NCBI GenBank assembly: GCA_020445765.1
Contig: JAGRFY010000019.1
Span: 1 to 64,000 of the forward strand
Reading direction: 5' to 3'
Origin: Rhodocyclaceae bacterium
GTDB taxonomy: Bacteria > Pseudomonadota > Gammaproteobacteria > Burkholderiales > Rhodocyclaceae
Length of the DNA: 64,000 nucleotides
Program-made: the position numbers and the translations under genes
In this document: one piece after another, positions 42,960-50,966 of the stretch
Layout: each line of letters opens with the position of its first letter
How positions within the stretch are numbered: the stretch's first letter is position 1
The notes under the pieces: model-generated
Databases searched by the model: none
Seen by the model: the letters and a program-made list of their open reading frames with translations, nothing else
Told to the model about the DNA's origin: nothing

Positions 42960-44135
42960 CTAGAGGCTGAAGCGGGACGCCGAATCCTTCAATTCCTGCG
43001 ATAGCGTCGCCAGCGCACGGGCCGCCTCGAGGCTGCGCTCGGTGCCCTCGCTGTTCTGCTCGGCCATCCGTGCAATGTCCTCGATATGGCGGGCGATCTG
43101 TTCGGTGGTGCTGCGCTGCTCGTCCATCGCCGACGAGATGTCGCCGACGGTCGCAATCACTCGCTCGGTCTGGGCATCGATCTCGCCGATGGTCTCGCCG
43201 GCCTGGCGCGCCAGCTCGACGCCATGGCCGACCTTGGCGACGCCGTGCTTCATGCTCTTGACGGCCTCGTCGCTGCTGCTGCCGACCGCGGAGATCATGT
43301 CGCCGATCTCGCGGGTCGCGCCCGCGGTGCGCTCGGCCAGCTTGCGCACCTCGTCGGCCACGACCGCGAAACCGCGACCCTGTTCGCCGGCCCGCGCAGC
43401 TTCGATCGCGGCATTGAGCGCGAGCAGGTTGGTCTGGTCGGCGAGCTCGTCGATGACGGCGACGATGTTTCTGATCTCGCCGGTCTTCGTGCCGAGTGCC
43501 TCGATCACGGTCGACGAGCGCCGCACCGAGTCGGCGATGTCACCGACCTCGTCCGCGACGCTGCCAATGACCTGCTTGCCACGCTTCGACGCATCGCCCG
43601 CATCGCTGGTGGCGACGCGGGCGTTGCGGGCGCGTTCGGCAACCATGCCGACGCTGACCGCCATCTCCTCGACCGCTGCCGCGATACCGGCCGCCGCCTC
43701 GCTTTGTCGCCTGCTGCCCTCGGCGATATCAGCCGAGTCGCCGCCGAGCCGGGTCGAGCATTCGCCGACTTGCTCGGCCAGGGTCAACAGAGAGCTGACG
43801 AGTCCGGTCAAGGATTTCCGCGCACAGTTGAATTCATGGGCCAGCCAGGCAAAATCGTCACGGCCGGCCAGCGTCAGCCCGGTCCCCAGATTGCCCTTGG
43901 CCAGTTGACCGAGCCCGGACACCACGATTTCGGCGCGGCGGGCGAAATGCGTGCCGACCACAACCGCCGCGATCAACGACAGCGCGCCCGACGCCGCCAG
44001 CACGATGAGTGCCGCGCGGGTCGTCTCGCCGCCACCGACGACGACGAAGATCAGGACCTGCAGCGTGGTTCCGAGCAAGCCACCGATAATGAAGGCATTG
44101 CGAATGCTCAGCTTTTCGAGCAGTGTTCCAAGCAT
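42960..44135 (-). CDS. Methyl-accepting chemotaxis protein without a periplasmic sensor
   Basis: The 391-residue transducer has two close membrane helices (about residues 13-35 and 40-65) with only a few residues between them, then a HAMP-like linker and a complete signalling hairpin. The tip signature [19 protein letters not shown] is near residue 245. Because no external ligand domain exists, the input is probably sensed in the membrane or cytoplasm. The ATG at 44135 has a GGGAGGGA ribosome-binding site. No other chemotaxis gene is nearby. Confidence 0.93.
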   Translation of the reverse strand: MLGTLLEKLSIRNAFIIGGLLGTTLQVLIFVVVGGGETTRAALIVLAASGALSLIAAVVVGTHFARRAEIVVSGLGQLAKGNLGTGLTLAGRDDFAWLAHEFNCARKSLTGLVSSLLTLAEQVGECSTRLGGDSADIAEGSRRQSEAAAGIAAAVEEMAVSVGMVAERARNARVATSDAGDASKRGKQVIGSVADEVGDIADSVRRSSTVIEALGTKTGEIRNIVAVIDELADQTNLLALNAAIEAARAGEQGRGFAVVADEVRKLAERTAGATREIGDMISAVGSSSDEAVKSMKHGVAKVGHGVELARQAGETIGEIDAQTERVIATVGDISSAMDEQRSTTEQIARHIEDIARMAEQNSEGTERSLEAARALATLSQELKDSASRFSL

Positions 44136-44189
44136 GATCCGTCCCTCCCCATCGACAACCGACACCTGCGACAGCTTGACGGCCGGAAA

Positions 44190-44582
44190 GTGACGAAACT
44201 TGAGATCCGCGGCGACCCGTCGGCCCGGCGGACGGCGGCGGTTCGGCGCCGGCTGTCGATGCTCGCCTGCGCGCTTCTCCCGGGCTGCATCTTCGTGCCG
44301 CGCACGACCCTCGTCTACGATGAGGATTGCCAGATCGCGGCGCGCGAGATGGTGCTCGAAATGCAACAGATCGGTGCCTTCGTCGGCTGCCGCGGCGACG
44401 GCTGTGCTGCGATCCTCGCCGGCGCCGGCGTGGTCGCAGCCGCCAGCGCGGTGGTCTCGGGCAGCATCGTCATTGCCGGCAACATCGTCTATTGGTTCGA
44501 GAAGCAGGGCGCCTGCCACCGCCTGGCCGACGCCGAGGCCAAGCCCGATGCGCCACCGCCGGCACCCGCGCCGCCGGACTGA
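44190..44582 (+). CDS. Small Cys-rich lipoprotein of unknown function
   Basis: The 130-residue product starts with an Arg-rich region and a hydrophobic stretch ending in the lipobox L-L-P-G-C. A GTG at 44190 is used; an ATG at 44259 is closer to the hydrophobic core but loses the basic region. The mature part has four further Cys, a long Gly/Ala/Val-rich hydrophobic segment (near residues 70-95) that could span or dip into the membrane, and a Pro/Ala tail. The family is not recognised. It is divergent from the chemotaxis gene, 54 bases away. Confidence 0.62.
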   Translation: MTKLEIRGDPSARRTAAVRRRLSMLACALLPGCIFVPRTTLVYDEDCQIAAREMVLEMQQIGAFVGCRGDGCAAILAGAGVVAAASAVVSGSIVIAGNIVYWFEKQGACHRLADAEAKPDAPPPAPAPPD

Positions 44583-44689
44583 TCGGGCCGGCGGGCGCCC
44601 GCATGCCGTTCCGCTCCCCCGGGATCCGGGCCCGGTTCGGGCGCGCATCCAGCCTTCGGCATGGCGTTCGATATGCGCCGGCTTGTTCT

Positions 44690-45009
44690 CCCCGTCCCGC
44701 ATCCGCAAATTCTGGGCACTGATGTCGTTGCTCGACAGCGTCATCACCGCGAACAGCCTGGCCGGCGCTCGGCTCGATCAGACGATTGAGCAGGCGGACC
44801 AGGGTCGACTTTCCGGATCCCGACAGGCCCATGACGACGAAGATCTCGCCTTCACGGACCTCGAAGCTGGCATCGATGACGCCGAGCGTCTGCCCGGTGC
44901 GCTCGAAGACGGTGTTCTTGTCGACGCCCTCGCGGACGAACGCCAGTGCCCGTTCCGGCTGGTCGCCGAACACCTTGTAGAGATTCCCGACATCCGGTCC
45001 TGGCGGCAT
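44690..45009 (-). pseudogene. Remnant of a glycine betaine/proline ABC transporter ATPase (ProV type)
   Basis: About 84 codons from 45009 to 44758 read as the N-terminus of Pro[15 protein letters not shown], a long linker helix, then Walker [11 protein letters not shown] and [10 protein letters not shown]. After this the homology jumps frame (L-S-S-N-D-I-S near 44740-44720) and stops. The signature and Walker B halves are missing and the remaining frame is the antisense of the small lipoprotein gene. No ProW or ProX gene is present. The remnant marks a deletion or insertion boundary next to the pigment locus. Confidence 0.75.
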
Positions 45010-45170
45010 CGGGAGTGGTGCTTGGTGCCCGCCGGACGGTCCGAAGCCCCGCGAGAGTAGGCGGGGTCCTGGTAGCGGACGCCGTCGTTGTAACGCGAAT
45101 ACATCTGCCCAAATTCCTTGCCATGGCGATGGCGCCCGCAAGCCCGCACGAATTCGGCCGGACGACGCGA

Positions 45171-45176
45171 TATACT
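45171..45176 (+). promoter_or_regulatory. Possible -10 element of the aryl polyene operon
   Basis: TATACT at 45171-45176 matches five of six -10 positions and lies 84 bases before the first acyl carrier protein gene, in a non-coding gap. No recognisable -35 stands 16-18 bases upstream, so an activator may be needed. The rest of the gap (45010-45259) holds no supported gene. Confidence 0.3.
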
Positions 45177-45259
45177 TGGCCGACCCAGATGCGCACCGCG
45201 AGACGGCGCGCCACCATCGACACCGCACCCGGCTCGCAACAGACCCATCCGGACCGCCC

Positions 45260-45499
45260 ATGGACGCCCTGACACTGATCCGCGACTTCGTCTGCTCCCA
45301 TTCCGAGATCGAACGTGACAAGGTCGTTCCGGAAGCCGTGCTCGCCGAGGTCGGCATCGATTCTCTGATGCTGCTCGAGGTGATGTTCGAGTACGAGGAA
45401 AAGACTGGCGTCAAGCTGCCCGACGACTTGCCGACGCCGGTGACCGTGCAGGATCTCATCGACCAGCTCGAACGCCTCGCGCCCGGCGGCCCGACGTGA
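45260..45499 (+). CDS. Acyl carrier protein (aryl polyene locus)
   Basis: The 79-residue carrier has the phosphopantetheine attachment site G-I-D-S-L-M-L-L near residue 36, with Ser as the modified residue, followed by the helix E-V-M-F-E-Y-E-E. It should hold the aryl starter or growing polyene as a thioester. The ATG at 45260 gives the normal ACP length; an upstream frame from 45176 is not used. Its stop overlaps the following ketosynthase by four bases. It is the first gene of the plus-strand operon. Confidence 0.93.
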   Translation: MDALTLIRDFVCSHSEIERDKVVPEAVLAEVGIDSLMLLEVMFEYEEKTGVKLPDDLPTPVTVQDLIDQLERLAPGGPT

Positions 45500-46746
45500 G
45501 CGGCGGTACGCGGCGGGTCGCGGTCACCGGAATGGGGGTCGTCAGCCCGTGGGGCTCGGACGTCGACGGCTTCTTCGCGCGGCTGCTGTCGGGCGAGTCG
45601 GCGATCCGCCATTACCGCACCGATGACGGGCACCTGTCGATGTCGATGCCGGCGGTCCATTGCCCCGACTTCGACGCCGCCCGAGAGGTCGGCCGGGCCT
45701 CGGCCGCGATGGACCGATCCGCCCAGATGAGCTTCGCCGCGTCGAACCAGGCGTGGCGCCAGGCCGGGCTGCCGATCCCGGAACAGCCCGATCGCGGTGC
45801 GGCGGTGTATTGGGGAACGGCACTGGCCGGCACCCTGACCTATGAGCAGGGCTACCGCGAGATGCTGCTGAAAGGCCGCGAACGGGTACCACCACTGTCA
45901 CTGATTCTCGGCATGAACAACGCCGCGGCGTCGCACCTGGCGATTCACTTCAAGCTCGGCGGTCCGTGCCTGACCTACACCATCGCCTGCGCATCCGCCG
46001 CCGCCGCGATCGGCGAGGCCTGGCAGGCGATCCGCGATGGTCGCTGCCGGGTCGCCCTGACCGGCGGCGCCGACAGCCCGATGTCGCTTGCCGTCGTCCG
46101 CGCCTGGGAAGCGCTGCGCGTGCTGGCACCGGTCGGTGAGCGCGGCGCCGAAGCGGCGTGTCGCCCGTTCAGCCGCGACCGCGCCGGTCTGGTCCTGGCC
46201 GAAGGCGCGGCGGCGCTGGTACTGGAGGAATGGGATCACGCGCAGGCGCGCGGGGCGACGATCCTTGCCGAACTGGCGGGCTACGGCTGCAGTTGCGACG
46301 CCAGCCATCTGGTCAAGCCATCGGCCGACGGCCAGTACGACGCCATGCAGCAGGCGCTCGCAACCGCCGGGCTCGGCGCCGGCGACATCGACTACCTGAA
46401 CGCGCACGGCACCGCCACGCGGGAAGGCGACCCGATCGAGATCGAGGCGGTACGTCGGCTCTACGGCGACCATGCTGCGCAACTCGCCGTCAGCGCCACG
46501 AAATCGATGCACGGGCATCTGATGGGCGCGACCGGCGCCACCGAGGCGCTGATCTGCGTGCAGGCCCTGCGCCGCCACGCAATCCCGCCGACCGCCCATC
46601 TCGACGACCTCGAACCCGCCTGCGAAGGCGTCGAGCACATCCGCAGGCCCGGCGTCGAACGACGCCTGCGGGCCTGCATGAGCAATTCCTTTGCGTTCGG
46701 CGGTTCGAATTCGGTGATGGTCTTTCGCCAGCCTGCCGCCGACTGA
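45496..46746 (+). CDS. Beta-ketoacyl-ACP synthase, FabF type (aryl polyene locus, first copy)
   Basis: This 416-residue condensing enzyme extends acyl chains with malonyl-ACP. The Cys-His-His triad is complete: nucleophile in T-I-A-C-A-S-A-A near residue 165, His in N-A-H-G-T-A-T near 300 and His in K-S-M-H-G-H-L near 338. The C-terminal N-S-F-A-F-G-G-S-N is also standard. It lacks an adjacent chain-length-factor partner, unlike the second copy, so it may catalyse the first condensation onto the aryl starter (inference). A 120-base gap follows it. Confidence 0.93.
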   Translation: MSGGTRRVAVTGMGVVSPWGSDVDGFFARLLSGESAIRHYRTDDGHLSMSMPAVHCPDFDAAREVGRASAAMDRSAQMSFAASNQAWRQAGLPIPEQPDRGAAVYWGTALAGTLTYEQGYREMLLKGRERVPPLSLILGMNNAAASHLAIHFKLGGPCLTYTIACASAAAAIGEAWQAIRDGRCRVALTGGADSPMSLAVVRAWEALRVLAPVGERGAEAACRPFSRDRAGLVLAEGAAALVLEEWDHAQARGATILAELAGYGCSCDASHLVKPSADGQYDAMQQALATAGLGAGDIDYLNAHGTATREGDPIEIEAVRRLYGDHAAQLAVSATKSMHGHLMGATGATEALICVQALRRHAIPPTAHLDDLEPACEGVEHIRRPGVERRLRACMSNSFAFGGSNSVMVFRQPAAD

Positions 46747-46866
46747 TCGTGCGCCGACGTGGCGGGCTGCACTTCTTGCAGCGCGGCACTGCGGCTAAAA
46801 TGCGCAAAATTACATTTGATTGAAGCCTGGACCGTGGCTCCGGGCCATGACCGCGGAATCAACGAC

Positions 46867-47145
46867 ATGGACAACCCCGCATCCGGCGAACAGCTCCGTC
46901 GCGAAGTCGCCGAACAGATCGTCGCGGCCCTCAATCTCGAGGTCGGCGCTGACGAGATCGACGCCGACGAGCCCCTGTACGGCGACAGCGGCCTCGGACT
47001 CGACTCGATCGACATTCTCGAAGTGGCGCTGGTGCTGTCGAAGCGCTACGGATTCACCTTGCGCGCCGACAACGAGGACAACGTCAAGATCTTCGCGTCG
47101 CTCGCCAGCCTCTGCGACTACGTCGCCGAACATCGCACGAAATGA
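46867..47145 (+). CDS. Second acyl carrier protein (aryl polyene locus)
   Basis: The 92-residue carrier has G-L-G-L-D-S-I-D-I-L near residue 43 as phosphopantetheine site and the helix E-V-A-L-V-L-S-K-R-Y-G-F. Xanthomonadin and aryl polyene loci usually encode two carriers, one for the aryl starter and one for extension. It starts after the only sizeable gap in the early operon, where a TAAAAT hexamer (46796-46801) might be an internal -10. It overlaps the next gene by four bases. Confidence 0.93.
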   Translation: MDNPASGEQLRREVAEQIVAALNLEVGADEIDADEPLYGDSGLGLDSIDILEVALVLSKRYGFTLRADNEDNVKIFASLASLCDYVAEHRTK

Positions 47146-47822
47146 GCTTGTCCGCCGTCGCGCTGATGCGCGTGACTGCCGCCGCCCTGCTGGCTGCCCT
47201 GTATTACTGGTTGTCGCATCTGTTCACCGCGGCCGATCGCCCGAGCACAACCGGCGCGCTGCTCGCCACCGCCCCCTACCTGACGGTCGCGCTGCTGATG
47301 GCATGGAAGTCGAGCCGGCGAGAAGCTGCGCTGCTGATGTGGCTGCTCGCGGTCGCCGGCCTGGCGATCGGCTGGCCGATGCTTCGCGACAATTTCGCCT
47401 GGATCTACCTGTTCCAGCACGTCGGCGCCTTCAGTCTGCTGGCGATCGGCTTCGGCCGCACGCTGACAACCGGCAGCATGCCGATGATCTCCCGCTTCGC
47501 CGAACGGGTGCACGGCGAGCTGGCGCCGGAACTGGCCCGTTACACCCGCGGCGCGACGCTGGCCTGGACGCTGTTCTTCGCGGCCATGGTGACGCTGTCG
47601 CTGATCCTGTTCTTCGGCGCCCCGATCAGCTGGTGGTCGGCGTTCGCCAACCTGGCGACGCCATTGTTGATCGGCCTCATGTTCCTTGCCGAATTCATCG
47701 TCCGTCGCCGCCTGCCGAAAGAGTTCCGCACCGGCCTGATCGAATCCATCCGCGCCGCGACCGGGCACCGGACGCCCCGGCACGACGGCGAACTGCCGGA
47801 CCTCAACCCGGGCGCCCGCTAG
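47142..47822 (+). CDS. COG4648-type integral membrane protein of the aryl polyene locus
   Basis: The 226-residue protein has about six hydrophobic segments (for example near residues 8-25, 38-54, 62-78, 90-105 and two close together between 135 and 190) and a hydrophilic C-terminal tail. It resembles the COG4648 membrane proteins that sit beside the ligase in aryl polyene clusters. No catalytic motif is visible; a role in holding the synthase at the membrane is a guess. The ATG overlaps the carrier stop, and the ligase gene starts 11 bases after its end. Confidence 0.82.
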   Translation: MSLSAVALMRVTAAALLAALYYWLSHLFTAADRPSTTGALLATAPYLTVALLMAWKSSRREAALLMWLLAVAGLAIGWPMLRDNFAWIYLFQHVGAFSLLAIGFGRTLTTGSMPMISRFAERVHGELAPELARYTRGATLAWTLFFAAMVTLSLILFFGAPISWWSAFANLATPLLIGLMFLAEFIVRRRLPKEFRTGLIESIRAATGHRTPRHDGELPDLNPGAR

Positions 47823-47833
47823 GAGTCGACACG

Positions 47834-49162
47834 GTGTCCGCGCTTCCACTACTTGCCCATCCGTCTGCGGACAGCATCGTCGCATGGCGCCGCGGCCAGG
47901 CAATCACCCGCAGCCAGTTCGTCGCCCATGCGCGACGACTGGCGGACGCCTTCCCGTCCGGTCGCCACTATCTCGCGTTGTGCCAGGATCGCTATCACTT
48001 CGCGGTCTGCCTCGCTGCCGGCCTGATCAGCGGGCGAACCGGGCTGATGCCGTCGACCTTCAACGCCGCAGTCGCCACCCAGCTCACCGGGTTCGCCGCC
48101 GACTGCTTCGTCGTCACCGACGGTGACGACGCGCCGCACGGCCTGTCCGCGTTGCGCATGCCTGGATTGCCGGTGGGCGAGCGCCACGACGACGTGCCGG
48201 CCATCGCGACCGACCAGACCGTCGCCTGGGTATTCACGTCCGGCTCGACCGGTGCGCCGGTGCCGCACTGCAAGACCTGGGGCAAGCTGGTCGAGAACGT
48301 TCGCGGCGAGGCCGCCGAACTCGAGCTCGGCGAGAGCGTCGCAATCCTCGGTACCGTGCCGCCGCAGCACATGTACGGTCTCGAGAGCACGGTGCTGCTG
48401 GCGCTGCAAAGCGCCGGCGCCCTGGTCGCCGAGCGTCCGTTCTTCCCGGCCGAGGTCAGCGCCGTGCTGGCCGCGCTGCCGCGCCCGAGAATGCTGGTGA
48501 CGACCCCCTTCCATCTCGGCAACCTGCTCGCTGCAGACCCCGCACCACCGGTCGCCGACCTGTTGCTGTCGGCCACGGCCCCGCTCGACCCGGCTCTCGC
48601 CGAGCGCGCGGAGCAGGCCTTCGCCTGCCCGCTGCTCGAGATCTATGGCAGCACCGAGACCAGCCAGCTCGCCACCCGCCGGACCACCGGCGGCGACACG
48701 TGGCGGCTGTTTCCGGGCATTGCGCTGGCGCGCCAGGACGATGCCTGGTGGGCGTCCGGCGGACATGTCGAGCAGCCGATGCCGCTGGCCGACATCGTCG
48801 AGTCCCTCGATGCCCGTCGCTTCCGGCTGATCGGGCGCAATGCCGACCTCGTCAACGTCGCCGGCAAGCGCAGTTCGCTCGCCTACCTGACGCGCCAGTT
48901 GCAGGCCATCGAAGGTGTCGACGACGGCGCCTTCTTCCTGCCGGAGGACGACAGCCAGCTCGGCCGGCCGGCCGCGCTGGCGGTGGCACCCGGCCTGTCG
49001 GCGGCGGAACTGACCGCCGCGCTGCGCAGACGCATCGATCCGGTGTTCCTGCCACGACCCTTGATCCTGCTGACGGCGCTGCCGCGCAATGCGACCGGCA
49101 AGCTGCCCCGCGACGCCTGCCAGGCCCTGTATCGCCAGCACCTCGGAGAACCCCGCCGATGA
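47834..49162 (+). CDS. AMP-dependent aryl-ACP ligase (aryl polyene starter loading)
   Basis: The 442-residue adenylating enzyme should activate a hydroxybenzoate-type starter and load it on a carrier protein. The nucleotide motif F-T-S-G-S-T-G-A-P-V-P-H is near residue 136, Y-G-S-T-E-T-S near 271, and the catalytic C-terminal Lys is in R-N-A-T-G-K-L-P near 421. The protein is shorter than typical acyl-CoA ligases (about 500), as for other ligases of this locus type. GTG start at 47834 with AGGAG 8 bases upstream. It overlaps the next gene by four bases. Confidence 0.9.
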   Translation: MSALPLLAHPSADSIVAWRRGQAITRSQFVAHARRLADAFPSGRHYLALCQDRYHFAVCLAAGLISGRTGLMPSTFNAAVATQLTGFAADCFVVTDGDDAPHGLSALRMPGLPVGERHDDVPAIATDQTVAWVFTSGSTGAPVPHCKTWGKLVENVRGEAAELELGESVAILGTVPPQHMYGLESTVLLALQSAGALVAERPFFPAEVSAVLAALPRPRMLVTTPFHLGNLLAADPAPPVADLLLSATAPLDPALAERAEQAFACPLLEIYGSTETSQLATRRTTGGDTWRLFPGIALARQDDAWWASGGHVEQPMPLADIVESLDARRFRLIGRNADLVNVAGKRSSLAYLTRQLQAIEGVDDGAFFLPEDDSQLGRPAALAVAPGLSAAELTAALRRRIDPVFLPRPLILLTALPRNATGKLPRDACQALYRQHLGEPRR

Positions 49163-49449
49163 GCGCCACGTTCGCGATGCCGGCGGGCGACCCGGTGTTT
49201 GCAGGCCACTTCCCGGACCAGCCGATCGTGCCCGGCGCGTGGTTGCTCGACCATGTCGTCGAAGCGGCCGCAGCCAGCGGTCTGACCGGGCCGTGGCGGC
49301 TCGCCACGGTCAAGTTCCTGAGTCCGGTCGGCCCCGGCGAAGCGGTGACGCTGGTGCTGCAGCCTGCCCGCGCCGGCGGCCTCGGCTTCACCCTCCAGCA
49401 CGGCGAGCGCGTGGTGGCGAGCGGTCGCATCGAGGCCTTGGAGGGCTGA
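49159..49449 (+). CDS. Hot-dog 3-hydroxyacyl-ACP dehydratase, short form (ApeI-like)
   Basis: The 96-residue protein is a minimal FabA/FabZ-like hot-dog fold with the catalytic-His segment F-A-G-H-F-P-D-Q-P-I-V-P-G near residue 14 and the long helix L-L-D-H-V-V-E-A. Studied aryl polyene systems use such a short subunit together with a second dehydratase (here at 57579-58013) as a heteromer. It abuts the acyltransferase gene with no gap. Confidence 0.88.
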   Translation: MSATFAMPAGDPVFAGHFPDQPIVPGAWLLDHVVEAAAASGLTGPWRLATVKFLSPVGPGEAVTLVLQPARAGGLGFTLQHGERVVASGRIEALEG

Positions 49450-50391
49450 ATGTCCGATCGGCCGGTGTCGTCCCAGGCCACTCACGCAACCCAATGGATG
49501 CGCCGGCCCGAGCGCAGCAATCTGGCCACGCTGCGCCTGATGAGCTGGCTCTCGCTGCGAATCGGACGACCCGCCGGCCGGCTGCTGCTGTGGCCCATCA
49601 CCGTCTATTTCGTGCTCTTCGCACCGCTTGCCCGGCGCGCATCCGAAGCCTATCTGAGGCGTGTTCTGGACCGCCGCCCCGGTATCGGCGATGTCGTCCG
49701 TCACTTCCATTGCTTCGCGTCGACGATCCTCGATCGGATCTACCTGCTCGCAGACCGATTCGATCTGTTCGAAATCGAGATCGAAGGTGAAGCGGCGATG
49801 CGCCGGCTGGTCGCTTCGGGCGAAGGCGCCTTGCTGTTCGGCGCCCATCTCGGCAGCTTCGAAGCGACGCGCGCGGTCGGCCGCCGACTGCCCGGCCTGT
49901 CGATCGCGCTGACGATGTTCGAGGACAACGCGCGCAAGATCAAACAGACCCTCGATGCGATCAATCCGTCGGCACGTCCCCACATCATTCCGCTGGGCCA
50001 GCTCGACACCATGCTGCAGGTCCGCGACGCGCTCGACCAGGGCCGGCTGGTCGGACTGCTCGCCGACCGCAGCCTCGAAGCCGACGAGACACGGCAGATC
50101 CGACTGCTCGACGGCACCGCCCGGATTCCGCTCGGTGCCTTTCGCATGGCTGCGATGCTGCGTCGGCGGGTGATCTTCATGGCGGGCCTCTACCTCGGCG
50201 GCAACCGCTACCGCATCCGATTCGTCGAGATCGCCGATTTCCGCGCGGTGGCTCGCGGCGCCCGCACTGCAGCAATCGACGAGGCGATGGAAAACTACGC
50301 CGCCGAACTCGACCACTGCTGCCGGCAGGCGCCCTACAACTGGTTCAACTTCTTCGATTTCTGGACCGAGCCCGACGAGCTGGCCGAATGA
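49450..50391 (+). CDS. LpxL/HtrB-like lysophospholipid acyltransferase
   Basis: The 313-residue membrane-associated enzyme belongs to the lipid A/lysophospholipid acyltransferase fold, with the H-x4-E catalytic motif as G-A-H-L-G-S-F-E-A near residue 136. The later G-L-L-A-D-R-S segment near 202 and the C-terminal W-F-N-F-F-D-F-W are typical of the pigment-locus members. It probably transfers the polyenoyl chain from its carrier to a lipid, anchoring the pigment in the membrane (inference from family and context). Start follows the previous stop directly. Confidence 0.9.
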   Translation: MSDRPVSSQATHATQWMRRPERSNLATLRLMSWLSLRIGRPAGRLLLWPITVYFVLFAPLARRASEAYLRRVLDRRPGIGDVVRHFHCFASTILDRIYLLADRFDLFEIEIEGEAAMRRLVASGEGALLFGAHLGSFEATRAVGRRLPGLSIALTMFEDNARKIKQTLDAINPSARPHIIPLGQLDTMLQVRDALDQGRLVGLLADRSLEADETRQIRLLDGTARIPLGAFRMAAMLRRRVIFMAGLYLGGNRYRIRFVEIADFRAVARGARTAAIDEAMENYAAELDHCCRQAPYNWFNFFDFWTEPDELAE

Positions 50392-50966
50392 AATCGCCGG
50401 CCCGGATCTGCGCGACGGTCCTCGCACTGGCCGCCTTCGGTGCCGCCGCGGCTGCGCCATGGAACCTCGACGCGCTGATGCAGGCGCTGGCCGACTCAGC
50501 CGGCGGACGCGTCGCCTTCGTCGAACGGAAGCACATCGCGCTGCTCGACGCGCCGCTGGTCTCCCGCGGCGAGATGCGCTTCACCCCGCCCACGCGCCTC
50601 GAGCGCCTGACCCGCGAGCCGGCCGAGGAGTCGATGGTGCTCGACGGCGACCACCTTCGGATCCGGCGCGACGGACGGGAGCTCGATCTCCAGCTGCGCA
50701 ATCATCCGGAGGCGGCAGCCTTCATCGACAGCATCCGCGGCACCCTGGCGGGTGACCGTGCCGCCCTCGAGCGCAATTTCGCACTGTCGCTCGCCGGCGA
50801 CCGCCAGGCCTGGCGCCTCGATCTTCTGCCCCGCGATCCGAAGCTGGCCGAACTGCTGCTGCGCATCCACATCGCCGGCAGCGACGACAGGATCTCGCAG
50901 ATCGAGATCCTGCAGGCCGACGGCGACCGCTCGGAACTGCGTCTGACGCCGATTGACGACGAATGA
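50388..50966 (+). CDS. LolA-like periplasmic lipid/lipoprotein carrier
   Basis: The 192-residue product has a signal peptide (cleavage near A-A-A-A-P, residue 23) and a LolA-type half-barrel region. The family-typical G-R-V-A-F-V-E-R-K segment near residue 40 and a strand-rich body with many Leu residues are visible. In aryl polyene loci this protein is paired with the MMPL exporter and is thought to carry the lipid-linked pigment across the periplasm. It overlaps both neighbours by four bases. Confidence 0.88.
   Translation: MKSPARICATVLALAAFGAAAAAPWNLDALMQALADSAGGRVAFVERKHIALLDAPLVSRGEMRFTPPTRLERLTREPAEESMVLDGDHLRIRRDGRELDLQLRNHPEAAAFIDSIRGTLAGDRAALERNFALSLAGDRQAWRLDLLPRDPKLAELLLRIHIAGSDDRISQIEILQADGDRSELRLTPIDDE

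Noticed and set aside
46820..47833. N-terminal extension of the ligase frame to a 780-codon protein
   Set aside because: The upstream ~338 codons are an out-of-frame copy of the carrier and membrane-protein genes. The ligase itself begins at the GTG at 47834 with its own AGGAG site.
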